Source: WS-2 sp964650245 (lineage in GTDB: Bacteria; Eisenbacteria; RBG-16-71-46). From it: DNA of 7,910 nucleotides. The DNA is taken from assembly GCA_964650245.1 (NCBI GenBank), contig CAZYQK010000141.1, positions 1-7,910 of the forward strand, in the 5' to 3' direction. The notes below the pieces were generated by a model, which made no database searches, was not told the origin of the DNA, and worked only from the letters and a program-made list of their open reading frames with translations. Each line of letters opens with the position of its first letter. The stretch's first letter is position 1. The translations under genes were made by a program, and so were the position numbers. Shown piece by piece: positions 1 to 6,356 of this stretch.

Positions 1-558
1 CTCGGGCTCGACGCAGTTCACCACACCGCAGCGGCAGGTCCGGCCCAGCGTGCCGAGCGGCAGATGGCCCAGCTCGCCCGCGCCGCCGAACGCACCGTGC
101 AGCACGCGGCCCTCGGCCACGATCCCACAACCCACGCCGGTGCCGAGCGTCACGGTGAGCGAGCCCCGAGTCCCGCGCGCGGCGCCGAGCGTGGCCTCCG
201 CGAGCGCCGCGCAATTGGCATCGTTGTCCACGTGAACGGCGAGCCGGAGCCGCGCTCTCAGCAGCTCGCGCAGCGGCATCGAGTCCCAGTGCGGCAGGTG
301 CGCGGTGGCTCCGACCTGCGCGCCGCTGGCGGGATGGATCACGCCCGGGCAGCCGAGGCCGGCGCCGACAACCCGTCCGTCCGCCAGCTCGCGCAGCTCG
401 GCGGCGGCCTGCTCCAGCGCAAGCAGCGGCGCGCCGGCGCTCTCGAGCGTGCGCGAGGGCCGGCGCGCGAAATGCGTGAGCGTGCCGGCGCGGTCCACCA
501 GCCCCGACTTGAGGTCGGTGCCGCCCAGGTCGAGTGCGATCACGAATCCTTCGCTCAT
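1..558 (-). CDS. ROK-family sugar kinase (glucokinase-like), C-terminus off the left edge
   Basis: This is the N-terminal 186 codons of a ROK (repressor/ORF/kinase) family protein, a cytoplasmic ATP-dependent hexose or amino-sugar kinase. Visible motifs are the N-terminal phosphate-binding segment ALDLGGTDLKSGLV (residues 8-21), the DNDANCAALAE motif (111-121) that carries the catalytic Asp, the glycine-rich LGTGVGCGIV (138-147), the GELGH sugar/zinc motif (161-165), and the zinc-binding cluster CRCGVVNCVE (175-184). That cluster matches the family pattern CxCGxxGCxE except for Asn in place of the second Gly. No helix-turn-helix precedes the kinase fold, so it is a kinase rather than a ROK repressor. 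ROK kinases are usually about 300-320 residues, so roughly the last 40% lies outside the window. The start is ATG at 558, placed by the immediately following phosphate motif. No Shine-Dalgarno sequence is evident. It is divergent from the acylase gene. The exact sugar (glucose, GlcNAc, ManNAc) cannot be told. Confidence 0.93.
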   Translation of the reverse strand, partial: MSEGFVIALDLGGTDLKSGLVDRAGTLTHFARRPSRTLESAGAPLLALEQAAAELRELADGRVVGAGLGCPGVIHPASGAQVGATAHLPHWDSMPLRELLRARLRLAVHVDNDANCAALAEATLGAARGTRGSLTVTLGTGVGCGIVAEGRVLHGAFGGAGELGHLPLGTLGRTCRCGVVNCVEPE

Positions 559-642
559 GCTCGGGATTATCCACAGCGGGACGCCCACGACCAGCCGAGT
601 TTGCAGTGGACCCTCGCCGGCCCCCGATGGCACAGTGCGGCC
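559..642. promoter_or_regulatory. divergent intergenic spacer (ROK kinase / acylase)
   Basis: These 84 bases must hold the start signals for both divergent genes. On the minus strand a GATAAT hexamer (566-571) matches five of six -10 consensus bases and ends 7 nt before the kinase ATG. That spacing would give a leaderless or nearly leaderless transcript, consistent with the missing Shine-Dalgarno. No good -35 is seen at 17 nt. The same bases form part of TTATCCACA (567-575), a perfect match to the DnaA-box consensus. No convincing promoter or ribosome binding site was found for the plus-strand acylase gene. The promoter reading is inference. Confidence 0.35.
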
Positions 643-3093
643 GTGGACCGCAGAACCATGCTCCTGCCGGCGCTCGCGTCGCTGGCGCTCGCATCCCTGC
701 CGCTGGCGGCGCGATCGGCGCCCCCCGCGAACGAGATCCCGGTTTCCTCGTCGGAGCTGGCGGCGCCGGTGCGGATCGTCACCGACCGGTACGGGGTGTC
801 GCACGTGCGAGCCTCGAATCTCCCCGACCTCTACTTCGCGTGGGGATACGTCACGGCGCGCGACCGCCTGTGGCAGCTCGAATACACGCGCCGCGCGGCA
901 CAGGGCCAGCTCTGGCGCTGGTTCGGAAACTCCGCCCTGCGGGCCGACGGCGGTGCCCAGCTCTTCGAATTCCGCGAGCGCGCGGCGCGCATCTGGGACC
1001 ACGACCGCAGCCACACGGAGCTGGCGCGAAGCCTGGAGCGGTACACGGCCGGCATCAATGCCTACATCGCCCGCTGCCGCGCCGGGACCGAAGTCTGGCC
1101 GCCCGAGCTGGTCCGGCTCGGCGCGCGGCCCGATCCCTGGAGGCCCGAAGACACGGTGCTGCTGCTGCTCGGGCTGGGCGTCACGCTCGATCTCGATCTG
1201 CCCGAGATCGCAGAGGGCACCAGCATCGAGCGCTACGGGATGGACTGGACCGTCCGCCGGCGGCGTTTCGAGAGCCAGTGGATCTACGACTCCATCCCCG
1301 ACAGCGCGGCGCGCCGTCTGTACGGATCGGGTTCGACGGCGGCTCCGCTCCCGCCGCGCCGCGCCGCGGCCGCGTCGGGTGCACGCGGCGCGCGCCCCAT
1401 CCCCCCGGTGGACGCCGCACTCCTACAAGCGGCCCACGAGAGCCTCGGGCCGCTGCTCGCGTCGGCCGGCCCGGACGGGGAAGGCCGCGCCAGCAACATC
1501 TTCGCGGTGGGCCCGCGGCGGAGTGCGAGCGGCGCTCCCCTGTTCGCGAATGACCCGCATCTGAGCCTCGCCTCGCTCGGACCGTTCCACGTGATTCATC
1601 TCTCGGTTCCGGGCGTGGTCGAGGCGATCGGCGCCTCGGTCCCCGGACTTCCGGCGATCGTAAGCGGCCGCAATGCGCGCTGCGCCTGGGGCGTGACCGC
1701 GCTGAGCGCGGACATGCTCGACGTCTACGCCGATACGCTCTCGCGCGACGGGCGGCGGGTGAAAACGGCGGACGGCTGGAGCCGGGTGCGAGAGGCAACA
1801 TACGACATGCGCTACACCGTGCTCGGGATTCCGCTGCCTCCGTTCGGGCAGTTGCGGCGCTACACGCCGCACGGGCCGGTCGTCGCGTTCGACCGCAAGC
1901 GCGGCATCGCGCTCAGCGTGCGCTGGTCGGCGCGCGAGGACGATCGCATCTCGCTCGAGGGCCTGGTGGGCGTCGAGCGCTCCGCATCGGCGTCCGAGAT
2001 CGCGACGCGCTTCCGCACCCTGGTGACGCCCGGCATCAACCTGGTGGCCGCGGATCTGGGCGGCGACGTGGTCTACCAGACCTGCGGGCTGGTGCCGCGC
2101 CGTCGCGTGGAACCTCCGCCGGGACCGCTGCCGTCGAACGGCGACTTCGAATGGGAGGGCTTCATCGAGCCCGGTGAGATGCCGGCATGGCACGTTCCCG
2201 CGCGCTCGTTCGTCGTCAACGCCAACAACCGGCCGGTCGGTCCCGCCTTCGCGGACGGGTGGCCGCGATACGACTGGGCGCAGGACCGCGCCGCCCGCAT
2301 CGCCCAGCGTCTGGGCGGGGATCCCAACCTGACCCTGGAGGACCTTCGCAGCGTGCAGAACGACGTCTACGCCCGCGCCGGCGAGCGGCTCGGTCCCCGA
2401 CTGATCCAGTGCGCGGACTCCCTTCCGAAGCGTCTGACGCCGCGCATGCGCGCGGCACTTGACTCGCTGCGCCGCTGGGACTTCCTCGCGCGACGGGATC
2501 GCGTCGCGCCCACCTTGTTCCGCGCGTGGTATGGCGCGCTGGTTCGCCGCTCGCGCGCCGAGGGCCTGCAGGGGCTGGTGGTCGCGGCGCTCGACGGGCG
2601 GGCGCCCGAGGCGCTGCGCGTTCCGGACGCCGAGGCGCCGGAGCGCCCGGCCCTCGCGGCCATCGCAGCGCTCGACACCGCGCTCACACGGCTCACCCGC
2701 ATGTTCGGCCCCGACCTCCAGACCTGGACCTGGGGGCGAGCGCACCGGGCGCGCTTCAAGCATCCGTTGAGCGGCGTGAAGCGGGCCGGCCCGGCCGCGT
2801 GGGAGCCCGGGCCCATCCCGGTGGACGGCGACGGAAGCAGCCCCGCGGTCGCGGGCTCCCGCCTGCCATGGAGCACCGAGGTCGGACACGGCCCGGCCTG
2901 GCGCCACCTCGTGGATCTCGCCCGGTCGGACTCGTCCCTGGGAGTTGTGCCCCCCGGGAACGCGGCGTGGGGCGGGCACTCGCGCGACCACCTGCGGCGC
3001 TGGGCCAATCACGGCTACGTGCCGCTCTATCTCTCGTGGGAGCGGATCGAGGCGGCGAAGGAGAGCGAGATCGAACTGATGCCCTCGCGCTGA
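643..3093 (+). CDS. penicillin acylase (penicillin amidase) family Ntn hydrolase
   Basis: This is a self-processing N-terminal-nucleophile amidohydrolase of the penicillin acylase family, predicted to be exported. Numbering from GTG 643 (816 residues, usual family length), the alpha part opens with PVRIVTDRYGVSHVRA (42-57) and the DRLWQLEYTRR segment (74-84). The predicted nucleophile is Ser284 in GRASNIFAVG, exposed by cleavage after Ala283. It is followed by SGAPLFANDPHLSL, VPGLPAIVSGRNARCAWGVT, the VVNANNRPVGP segment (family oxyanion-hole Asn region), and the C-terminal GGHSRDHLRRWANHGYVPL. The family covers beta-lactam acylases, acyl-homoserine-lactone acylases and other amidases, so the substrate is not predictable. 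Start choice: GTG 643 gives a signal peptide beginning DRRTMLLPALASLALASLPL, with basic residues and a twin-arginine-like RRTML. ATG 658 (811 residues) is the alternative but lacks any charged n-region. Neither start has a clear Shine-Dalgarno. The frame is open back to position 64, but that part is antisense to the kinase. A Pro/Ala/Arg-rich segment (about 228-256) precedes the cleavage site and probably lies in or near the excised spacer. Confidence 0.92.
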   Translation: MDRRTMLLPALASLALASLPLAARSAPPANEIPVSSSELAAPVRIVTDRYGVSHVRASNLPDLYFAWGYVTARDRLWQLEYTRRAAQGQLWRWFGNSALRADGGAQLFEFRERAARIWDHDRSHTELARSLERYTAGINAYIARCRAGTEVWPPELVRLGARPDPWRPEDTVLLLLGLGVTLDLDLPEIAEGTSIERYGMDWTVRRRRFESQWIYDSIPDSAARRLYGSGSTAAPLPPRRAAAASGARGARPIPPVDAALLQAAHESLGPLLASAGPDGEGRASNIFAVGPRRSASGAPLFANDPHLSLASLGPFHVIHLSVPGVVEAIGASVPGLPAIVSGRNARCAWGVTALSADMLDVYADTLSRDGRRVKTADGWSRVREATYDMRYTVLGIPLPPFGQLRRYTPHGPVVAFDRKRGIALSVRWSAREDDRISLEGLVGVERSASASEIATRFRTLVTPGINLVAADLGGDVVYQTCGLVPRRRVEPPPGPLPSNGDFEWEGFIEPGEMPAWHVPARSFVVNANNRPVGPAFADGWPRYDWAQDRAARIAQRLGGDPNLTLEDLRSVQNDVYARAGERLGPRLIQCADSLPKRLTPRMRAALDSLRRWDFLARRDRVAPTLFRAWYGALVRRSRAEGLQGLVVAALDGRAPEALRVPDAEAPERPALAAIAALDTALTRLTRMFGPDLQTWTWGRAHRARFKHPLSGVKRAGPAAWEPGPIPVDGDGSSPAVAGSRLPWSTEVGHGPAWRHLVDLARSDSSLGVVPPGNAAWGGHSRDHLRRWANHGYVPLYLSWERIEAAKESEIELMPSR

Positions 3094-3126
3094 ACGGACG
3101 CGCTGGCTGCCCCTCCACCGAAACTC

Positions 3127-3143
3127 CGCGCGCTCAGCGCGCG
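3127..3143. terminator. 7-bp GC hairpin at the convergent gene junction (possible terminator)
   Basis: A perfect inverted repeat, CGCGCGC-TCA-GCGCGCG, lies 33 bases after the acylase stop. Its loop is the stop codon of the opposing beta-barrel gene. The convergent position suits a bidirectional terminator, but there is no T-run on either side and the loop is only three bases. In such GC-rich DNA this could be chance. Confidence 0.35.
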
Positions 3144-3673
3144 TTGCGGAACAGGATCGAGACCCCCGCGAGCAACACCTGCTCGTCGAAGTCCGCCACC
3201 GGATCGCTCAGGATGCGGCGGTAGCGGTACTCCACGCGGAACGCCGCGCGCTCGTTGGCCAGCGCGAGCAGCCCCACTCCGACTCCGAGCGGATAGCGCG
3301 CCTGGCGGTAGCTGCCGAGCCATTCCTGTCGCAGCCCGCCGCCGACCGCGGCGAAGCCATAGATCCCGCTCGCCCCGATCCGGCGTTGGGCGGAGAGACC
3401 GACTTCTACATCTATCACGTCGAGGCCGCCGACGTGCGTGTATGACATCTCGGGCTCGATGGCGACCAACACCGGACCGCCCGCGAGGAAGAATCCCGAG
3501 CGCAGCTGCGCCGTGCCGCGCGCCGCGCCTTCGACCGCGGTGAGCGAGCCCGCGAGGCCCACTTCGAACGCGCCCGGGTGAAGCTCAGGCCCCGCGGCAG
3601 GCTCCGCGGCTCCTGCGTCGCACGCGCAGAGCTGCACTGCCAGCGCCGTCGCGAGCCGCACCCACCCGGCCAT
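3134..3673 (-). CDS. small outer-membrane-type beta-barrel protein, function unknown
   Basis: The product is 179 residues with a signal peptide (MAGWVRLATALAVQLCACDAG, cleavage probably near the AAEPAA segment) and then a body of alternating hydrophobic/polar strands rich in Gly and aromatics: about 34-50, 55-80, 86-98, 103-118, 128-152 and 163-176. The last strand, EQVLLAGVSILF, resembles a barrel-closing C-terminal strand, although four residues (RNAR) follow the final Phe. This pattern fits a six- to eight-stranded outer-membrane barrel. I recognise no specific family or ligand. ATG 3673 is preferred because GAGG (3680-3683 on the complement) sits 6 nt upstream. A GTG at 3700 would add nine residues and overlap the upstream TGA as GTGA. 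Either start places it directly behind the GH113-like gene, so co-expression and translational coupling are likely. It ends convergently with the acylase gene. Confidence 0.8.
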   Translation of the reverse strand: MAGWVRLATALAVQLCACDAGAAEPAAGPELHPGAFEVGLAGSLTAVEGAARGTAQLRSGFFLAGGPVLVAIEPEMSYTHVGGLDVIDVEVGLSAQRRIGASGIYGFAAVGGGLRQEWLGSYRQARYPLGVGVGLLALANERAAFRVEYRYRRILSDPVADFDEQVLLAGVSILFRNAR

Positions 3674-3696
3674 CAGCGGCCTCGTGCCCGCGAGCC

Positions 3697-4734
3697 TCAC
3701 GGCGCACCCCACGCCGCGGCAAGCTCGGACGCTGCCGGCTTGCCCTTCGGAGTGAAGTCGGTGTTTCCTGCTCCTCCCGATCCGTCCGCGAGCCAGTTCC
3801 ACCACCACACTCCGTCGATCCAGTCGCGGTTCCCGGTGGCTTCCAGCGCCGCCCAGTAGAGGTCGGCCTGCTCGCCCAGGTCCACGCGCGCGCCGCCCGC
3901 GAACGCGAACGGGTTCATGCCCGCCCCGTCCACGCTGCGGTAGCCGATCTCGGTGATCAGAATTGGCTTTCCGGTCTGGCGGTGGAGCAGCTCCAGCCGT
4001 TCGAGCCACGGCTGCCAGCCTGCGAGCAGCTCGAAGCGGCCGGGATCCTTTCGGCCTGCGACCGGAAAGTAGAAATCGACGCCCACCCGATCGAGCGCGT
4101 CCCAGAACGGCACCCGTCCGGCCTCGTCCCACGAGGCGGCGTAGACGATCGACCCCGAATACACGGCGCGCACCTGACGGATGGTCTCGCGCCACTCCGG
4201 CTCGTGCCGCAGCGTTCCCGCGAGCTCGGTGGCGAACACGAGCTGCGGAGCGCCGATGGATTCGGCCAGCGCCGCCCACGGCCGGATGAAGTCGCGGTAG
4301 CTCGCGAACCAGGGGCCGGGGTCGGCGGGCGCGATGGTGCCGCGCCACGCGCCATCATCGAGGTCCACGTGCGGCTTGAAGACCACCTTCAGTCCGCGTG
4401 CCGCAGCGGCCGCGACCAGCGCCCGCACCGCCCCTGCGCTCGGGGTGCGTGCCGGATCGATGGCGACGGCACTCGCGCGTGGTCCCGCCTGATAGGCGGT
4501 GATCACCACCGGGAGGACGCGGGCCCCGGCCTGCGCGATGCGATCGAGCTCGGAGCCTGCGACCGCAGCGGCGTATCCGTTCGCGCTCCAGTCCGCGAAG
4601 ATGATGCCGCGCGACGGTGTGCCACGCACGCGGGCCGGACCGGTAGGGAGCTTCTCGCATGCGGTGGCACTGGCCAGCAGGGCGGCGGTCGCCAGCGCTG
4701 CGTATCGAACGCGGGCGAGACCTCCATGTGCCAT
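3697..4734 (-). CDS. GH113-like TIM-barrel glycoside hydrolase, predicted lipoprotein
   Basis: The product is 345 residues. It begins with a signal peptide ending in ATAC (Cys26), a loose lipobox, so it is probably lipid-anchored in the envelope. The rest reads as one (beta/alpha)8 glycosidase domain like GH113. Visible family segments are GIIFADWSANGY (43-54), the VVITAYQ strand (76-82), GLKVVFKPHVDLDDGAWRG (114-132), and FATELAG with predicted acid/base Glu170. Further on are IVYAASWDE (196-204), FWDALDRVGVDFYFPV (210-225), KPILITEIGYRS with predicted nucleophile Glu262, and the aromatic GVWWWNW near the end. Characterised GH113 enzymes are beta-mannanases; substrate specificity here is unproven. 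The start is ATG 4734, with GGAGG on the complement of 4739-4743, 4 nt upstream. The gene follows the haloperoxidase gene across a 70-base spacer containing a large palindrome, and its stop overlaps a possible GTG start of the beta-barrel gene. The pair may act on a surface or imported polysaccharide (inference). Confidence 0.86.
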   Translation of the reverse strand: MAHGGLARVRYAALATAALLASATACEKLPTGPARVRGTPSRGIIFADWSANGYAAAVAGSELDRIAQAGARVLPVVITAYQAGPRASAVAIDPARTPSAGAVRALVAAAAARGLKVVFKPHVDLDDGAWRGTIAPADPGPWFASYRDFIRPWAALAESIGAPQLVFATELAGTLRHEPEWRETIRQVRAVYSGSIVYAASWDEAGRVPFWDALDRVGVDFYFPVAGRKDPGRFELLAGWQPWLERLELLHRQTGKPILITEIGYRSVDGAGMNPFAFAGGARVDLGEQADLYWAALEATGNRDWIDGVWWWNWLADGSGGAGNTDFTPKGKPAASELAAAWGAP

Positions 4735-4757
4735 GCGCCCTCCCTCGAATCGGCGGC

Positions 4758-4792
4758 AGCGAGGGCGGCGCCCGCGGGCGCCGCCCTCCGCT
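4758..4792. terminator. perfect 28-bp palindrome forming a strong hairpin between two same-strand genes
   Basis: Positions 4761-4788 form an exact 28-base palindrome running from GAGGGCGGCG through a central CGCG to CGCCGCCCTC. AGC (4758-4760) and GCT (4790-4792) extend the stem past a one-base bulge. It lies 16 nt after the haloperoxidase stop and 26 nt before the GH113-like start on the minus strand. The position suits a terminator or attenuator and mRNA 3'-end stabiliser between the two genes. There is no U-run after it, so classical intrinsic termination is uncertain. A binding site for a dimeric protein is the alternative. Confidence 0.55.
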
Positions 4793-4804
4793 CGGAACGC
4801 GAAT

Positions 4805-6115
4805 CTACCTCACGGCGGCGATCAAATGTCCGCCGATGCCGAACCGCATGAAGCGCACCGCCTTCTCGCCGATCTTCGTTCCGACCACGAGCCCCGCGTC
4901 GTCGTCGTGATGGAAGTGGATGCCACCCCAGAAGCGCGAGATGGCCGCCTCCTCCGCCTGCGCCTCGAAGTAGCTCTGCTCCGCCGGGAACAGCTCACCC
5001 ATCACCTGCGCCGCCGCGCCCGAGATGGTGGAGTGACCCGAGGTGTAGGTCGGGAAGTTCGGAGTCGGGATCACCGTCACCAGCCCCGGGATGCGCTGGA
5101 AGGGCCGCGCGGTCCAGTACTGGTACTTGGTCCGCCAGCACGAGATGAACGCGTCCTCCATCGTGGTGTTGAGGAACGCGTGAGCCCGCGCAGCGGCCCG
5201 GATCCCGAGATGATGCGACGCGATGCGCTCGTTCAGCAGGCCGCACCAGACGGTGGGCGGCGGGAGATCGGCCCACTTGTGGACGATCGCGATCTGATCC
5301 GGAGTGCGGTGGAGCGAGGCATCCAAGACGGAAGCGATGTCCGCCAGATCCTCGGGCGATCCGCACGCGTAGGGCGGCTCGGGCTGGAACTCGGCGCCCG
5401 AGGTCGTGATCCAGCACTTCCACGTCCCGCACACGGGGAGCGCCGGGTTGGTGCCGGTCCAGATGCAGTCACCGGTCGGCATCGGCCCGGTGAAGACGGC
5501 GTCGGAGCCGTCGTGCTGGCCGTAATAGACGACGAGTTGGCCCACGAAGCGGCCCAGCAGCCAGCTCCGGATCAGCCGATGGCGCTCATGATCCGAAGGG
5601 CTCCCGACCTCCGCCGCAGCCACCGCCGCGATGCGCGCCGAGTCCCTGGGGAAGAGGTAGGTCAGCACCTTCGAGGCGGCGCCGGCCGCGAGCGCGCCCT
5701 CGACCAGTCCGCCGCGCGGCCCGAAGCCGCCCGCGATCAGCGCGTCGTTGATCGCGACGTGCGTGAGCGCGTAAGCGCGGGAGAAGAGCGGCGGCGGGAT
5801 TCTGGCCGCAAGCCCGAGCTCGGTGGTCAGTTGGTTCCAGACCACGACGGAGTTGTCGCCGGCAACCAGCGCCTCTCCGGCGCGCGGCCCTGTGACCAGG
5901 TCCAGCCAGGCGATCTCGGCCCGCGGCGCCCCCGCGGCCTCAGCCATCGGGGCGGGGAGCCGGGCGTCGGCGGCCGAGGTCAGGACAAAGGTCTGGGGCG
6001 AGTCTCCGGAGGGCGAGGGATCGTCCACGATCGGGGCGAGCGGCGCTTTCTTGCCGCACCCGGCGAGCAGGATGAGGATGACGGTGCAGAGCAGAAGGGG
6101 AACCCGACGTGACAT
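4805..6115 (-). CDS. vanadium-dependent haloperoxidase / PAP2-superfamily lipoprotein
   Basis: The product is 436 residues. It begins with a lipoprotein signal peptide (MSRRVPLLLCTVILILLAGC; canonical lipobox LAGC, Cys20), so it is predicted to be envelope-anchored outside the cytoplasm. The C-terminal half holds the full oxyanion-binding set of vanadium haloperoxidases and PAP2 phosphatases: KYQYWTARP (Lys330, Arg337; KX6RP), NFPTYTSGH (Ser359, Gly360, His361), and SRFWGGIHFHHD (Arg394, His400, Asp404; SRX5HX3D). By family knowledge these residues bind vanadate or phosphate, with His400 the covalent ligand and His361 the acid/base. Phe354 sits where fungal chloroperoxidase has its active-site Phe. 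Length and the helical N-terminal region (about 85-200) resemble bacterial haloperoxidases more than short PAP2 phosphatases. Whether it oxidises halide or is a phosphatase cannot be decided. ATG 6115 is chosen because GGAGG (complement of 6123-6127) lies 7 nt upstream and the lipoprotein signal starts there; the frame stays open to an ATG at 6268, which would destroy the signal peptide. Confidence 0.88.
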   Translation of the reverse strand: MSRRVPLLLCTVILILLAGCGKKAPLAPIVDDPSPSGDSPQTFVLTSAADARLPAPMAEAAGAPRAEIAWLDLVTGPRAGEALVAGDNSVVVWNQLTTELGLAARIPPPLFSRAYALTHVAINDALIAGGFGPRGGLVEGALAAGAASKVLTYLFPRDSARIAAVAAAEVGSPSDHERHRLIRSWLLGRFVGQLVVYYGQHDGSDAVFTGPMPTGDCIWTGTNPALPVCGTWKCWITTSGAEFQPEPPYACGSPEDLADIASVLDASLHRTPDQIAIVHKWADLPPPTVWCGLLNERIASHHLGIRAAARAHAFLNTTMEDAFISCWRTKYQYWTARPFQRIPGLVTVIPTPNFPTYTSGHSTISGAAAQVMGELFPAEQSYFEAQAEEAAISRFWGGIHFHHDDDAGLVVGTKIGEKAVRFMRFGIGGHLIAAVR

Positions 6116-6356
6116 GACCGAACCTCCGGGGGCGGCACGCGCGATCCGCGATGCGCTGGTCAAGGGTGAAAAGCTCGAGCGGACGGCACTCCCGGGCGGG
6201 CGGCGGGCCTCGTCCGGAGGCCCGGTCCGCATCTCCCGCGGAGCGGATGTGAAGCCGACAGAGGGCATCCGGCGCGCTTGCGCGCAACCGAAGCCACCAT
6301 AAGCCTAGCGCGCCGGGCGGGGCGCCCTCAATGGAATTCTCGGAAAGCGCAGGCCG
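6116..6356. other. intergenic spacer between fused E1 and haloperoxidase genes
   Basis: This 241-base gap probably holds the end of the E1 transcript and the promoter of the haloperoxidase gene. It contains a good Shine-Dalgarno (complement of 6123-6127) and a moderate hairpin at 6204-6224, plus short GC-rich inverted repeats near 6315-6327. A TTGACC on the minus strand (complement of 6158-6163) resembles a -35 but has no matching -10. I see no small gene with convincing coding character and no RNA gene. Confidence 0.5.
6204..6224. terminator. 8-bp stem hairpin in the spacer upstream of the haloperoxidase gene
   Basis: The inverted repeat CGGGCCTC / GAGGCCCG encloses a five-base loop (GTCCG). 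It sits about 130 bases past the E1 stop and about 90 bases before the haloperoxidase start, with no T-run on either side. It could be a leader or terminator hairpin or simply a product of base composition. Confidence 0.25.

Noticed and set aside
64..642. In-frame 193-codon N-terminal extension of the acylase
   Set aside because: It runs antisense through the clearly coding ROK kinase, shows no domain character, and would bury the signal peptide; it is open because stop codons are scarce in GC-rich antisense frames.
1423..3012. 529-codon open frame on the minus strand inside the acylase gene
   Set aside because: The acylase frame carries family motifs throughout; the antisense product is Arg/Gly/Ala-rich with no recognisable domain.
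3674..4348. Upstream extension of the beta-barrel gene frame through the GH113-like gene
   Set aside because: The extra residues are the out-of-frame shadow of the GH113-like gene; a signal peptide and a Shine-Dalgarno mark the true start near 3673, or at most the GTG at 3700.
4499..6112. 537-codon open frame on the plus strand opposite the haloperoxidase and GH113-like genes
   Set aside because: It spans two well-supported opposite-strand genes and the palindrome, and its product is compositionally biased (Arg/Asp/Gly) without motifs.
6116..6268. 51-residue N-terminal extension of the haloperoxidase to ATG 6268
   Set aside because: It would place a non-hydrophobic Arg/Pro-rich leader before a canonical lipoprotein signal; ATG 6115 has a properly spaced GGAGG.
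6278..6287. TTGCGCGCAA palindrome in the spacer before the haloperoxidase
   Set aside because: It is only 10 bases, dominated by alternating GC, and expected by chance in this composition.
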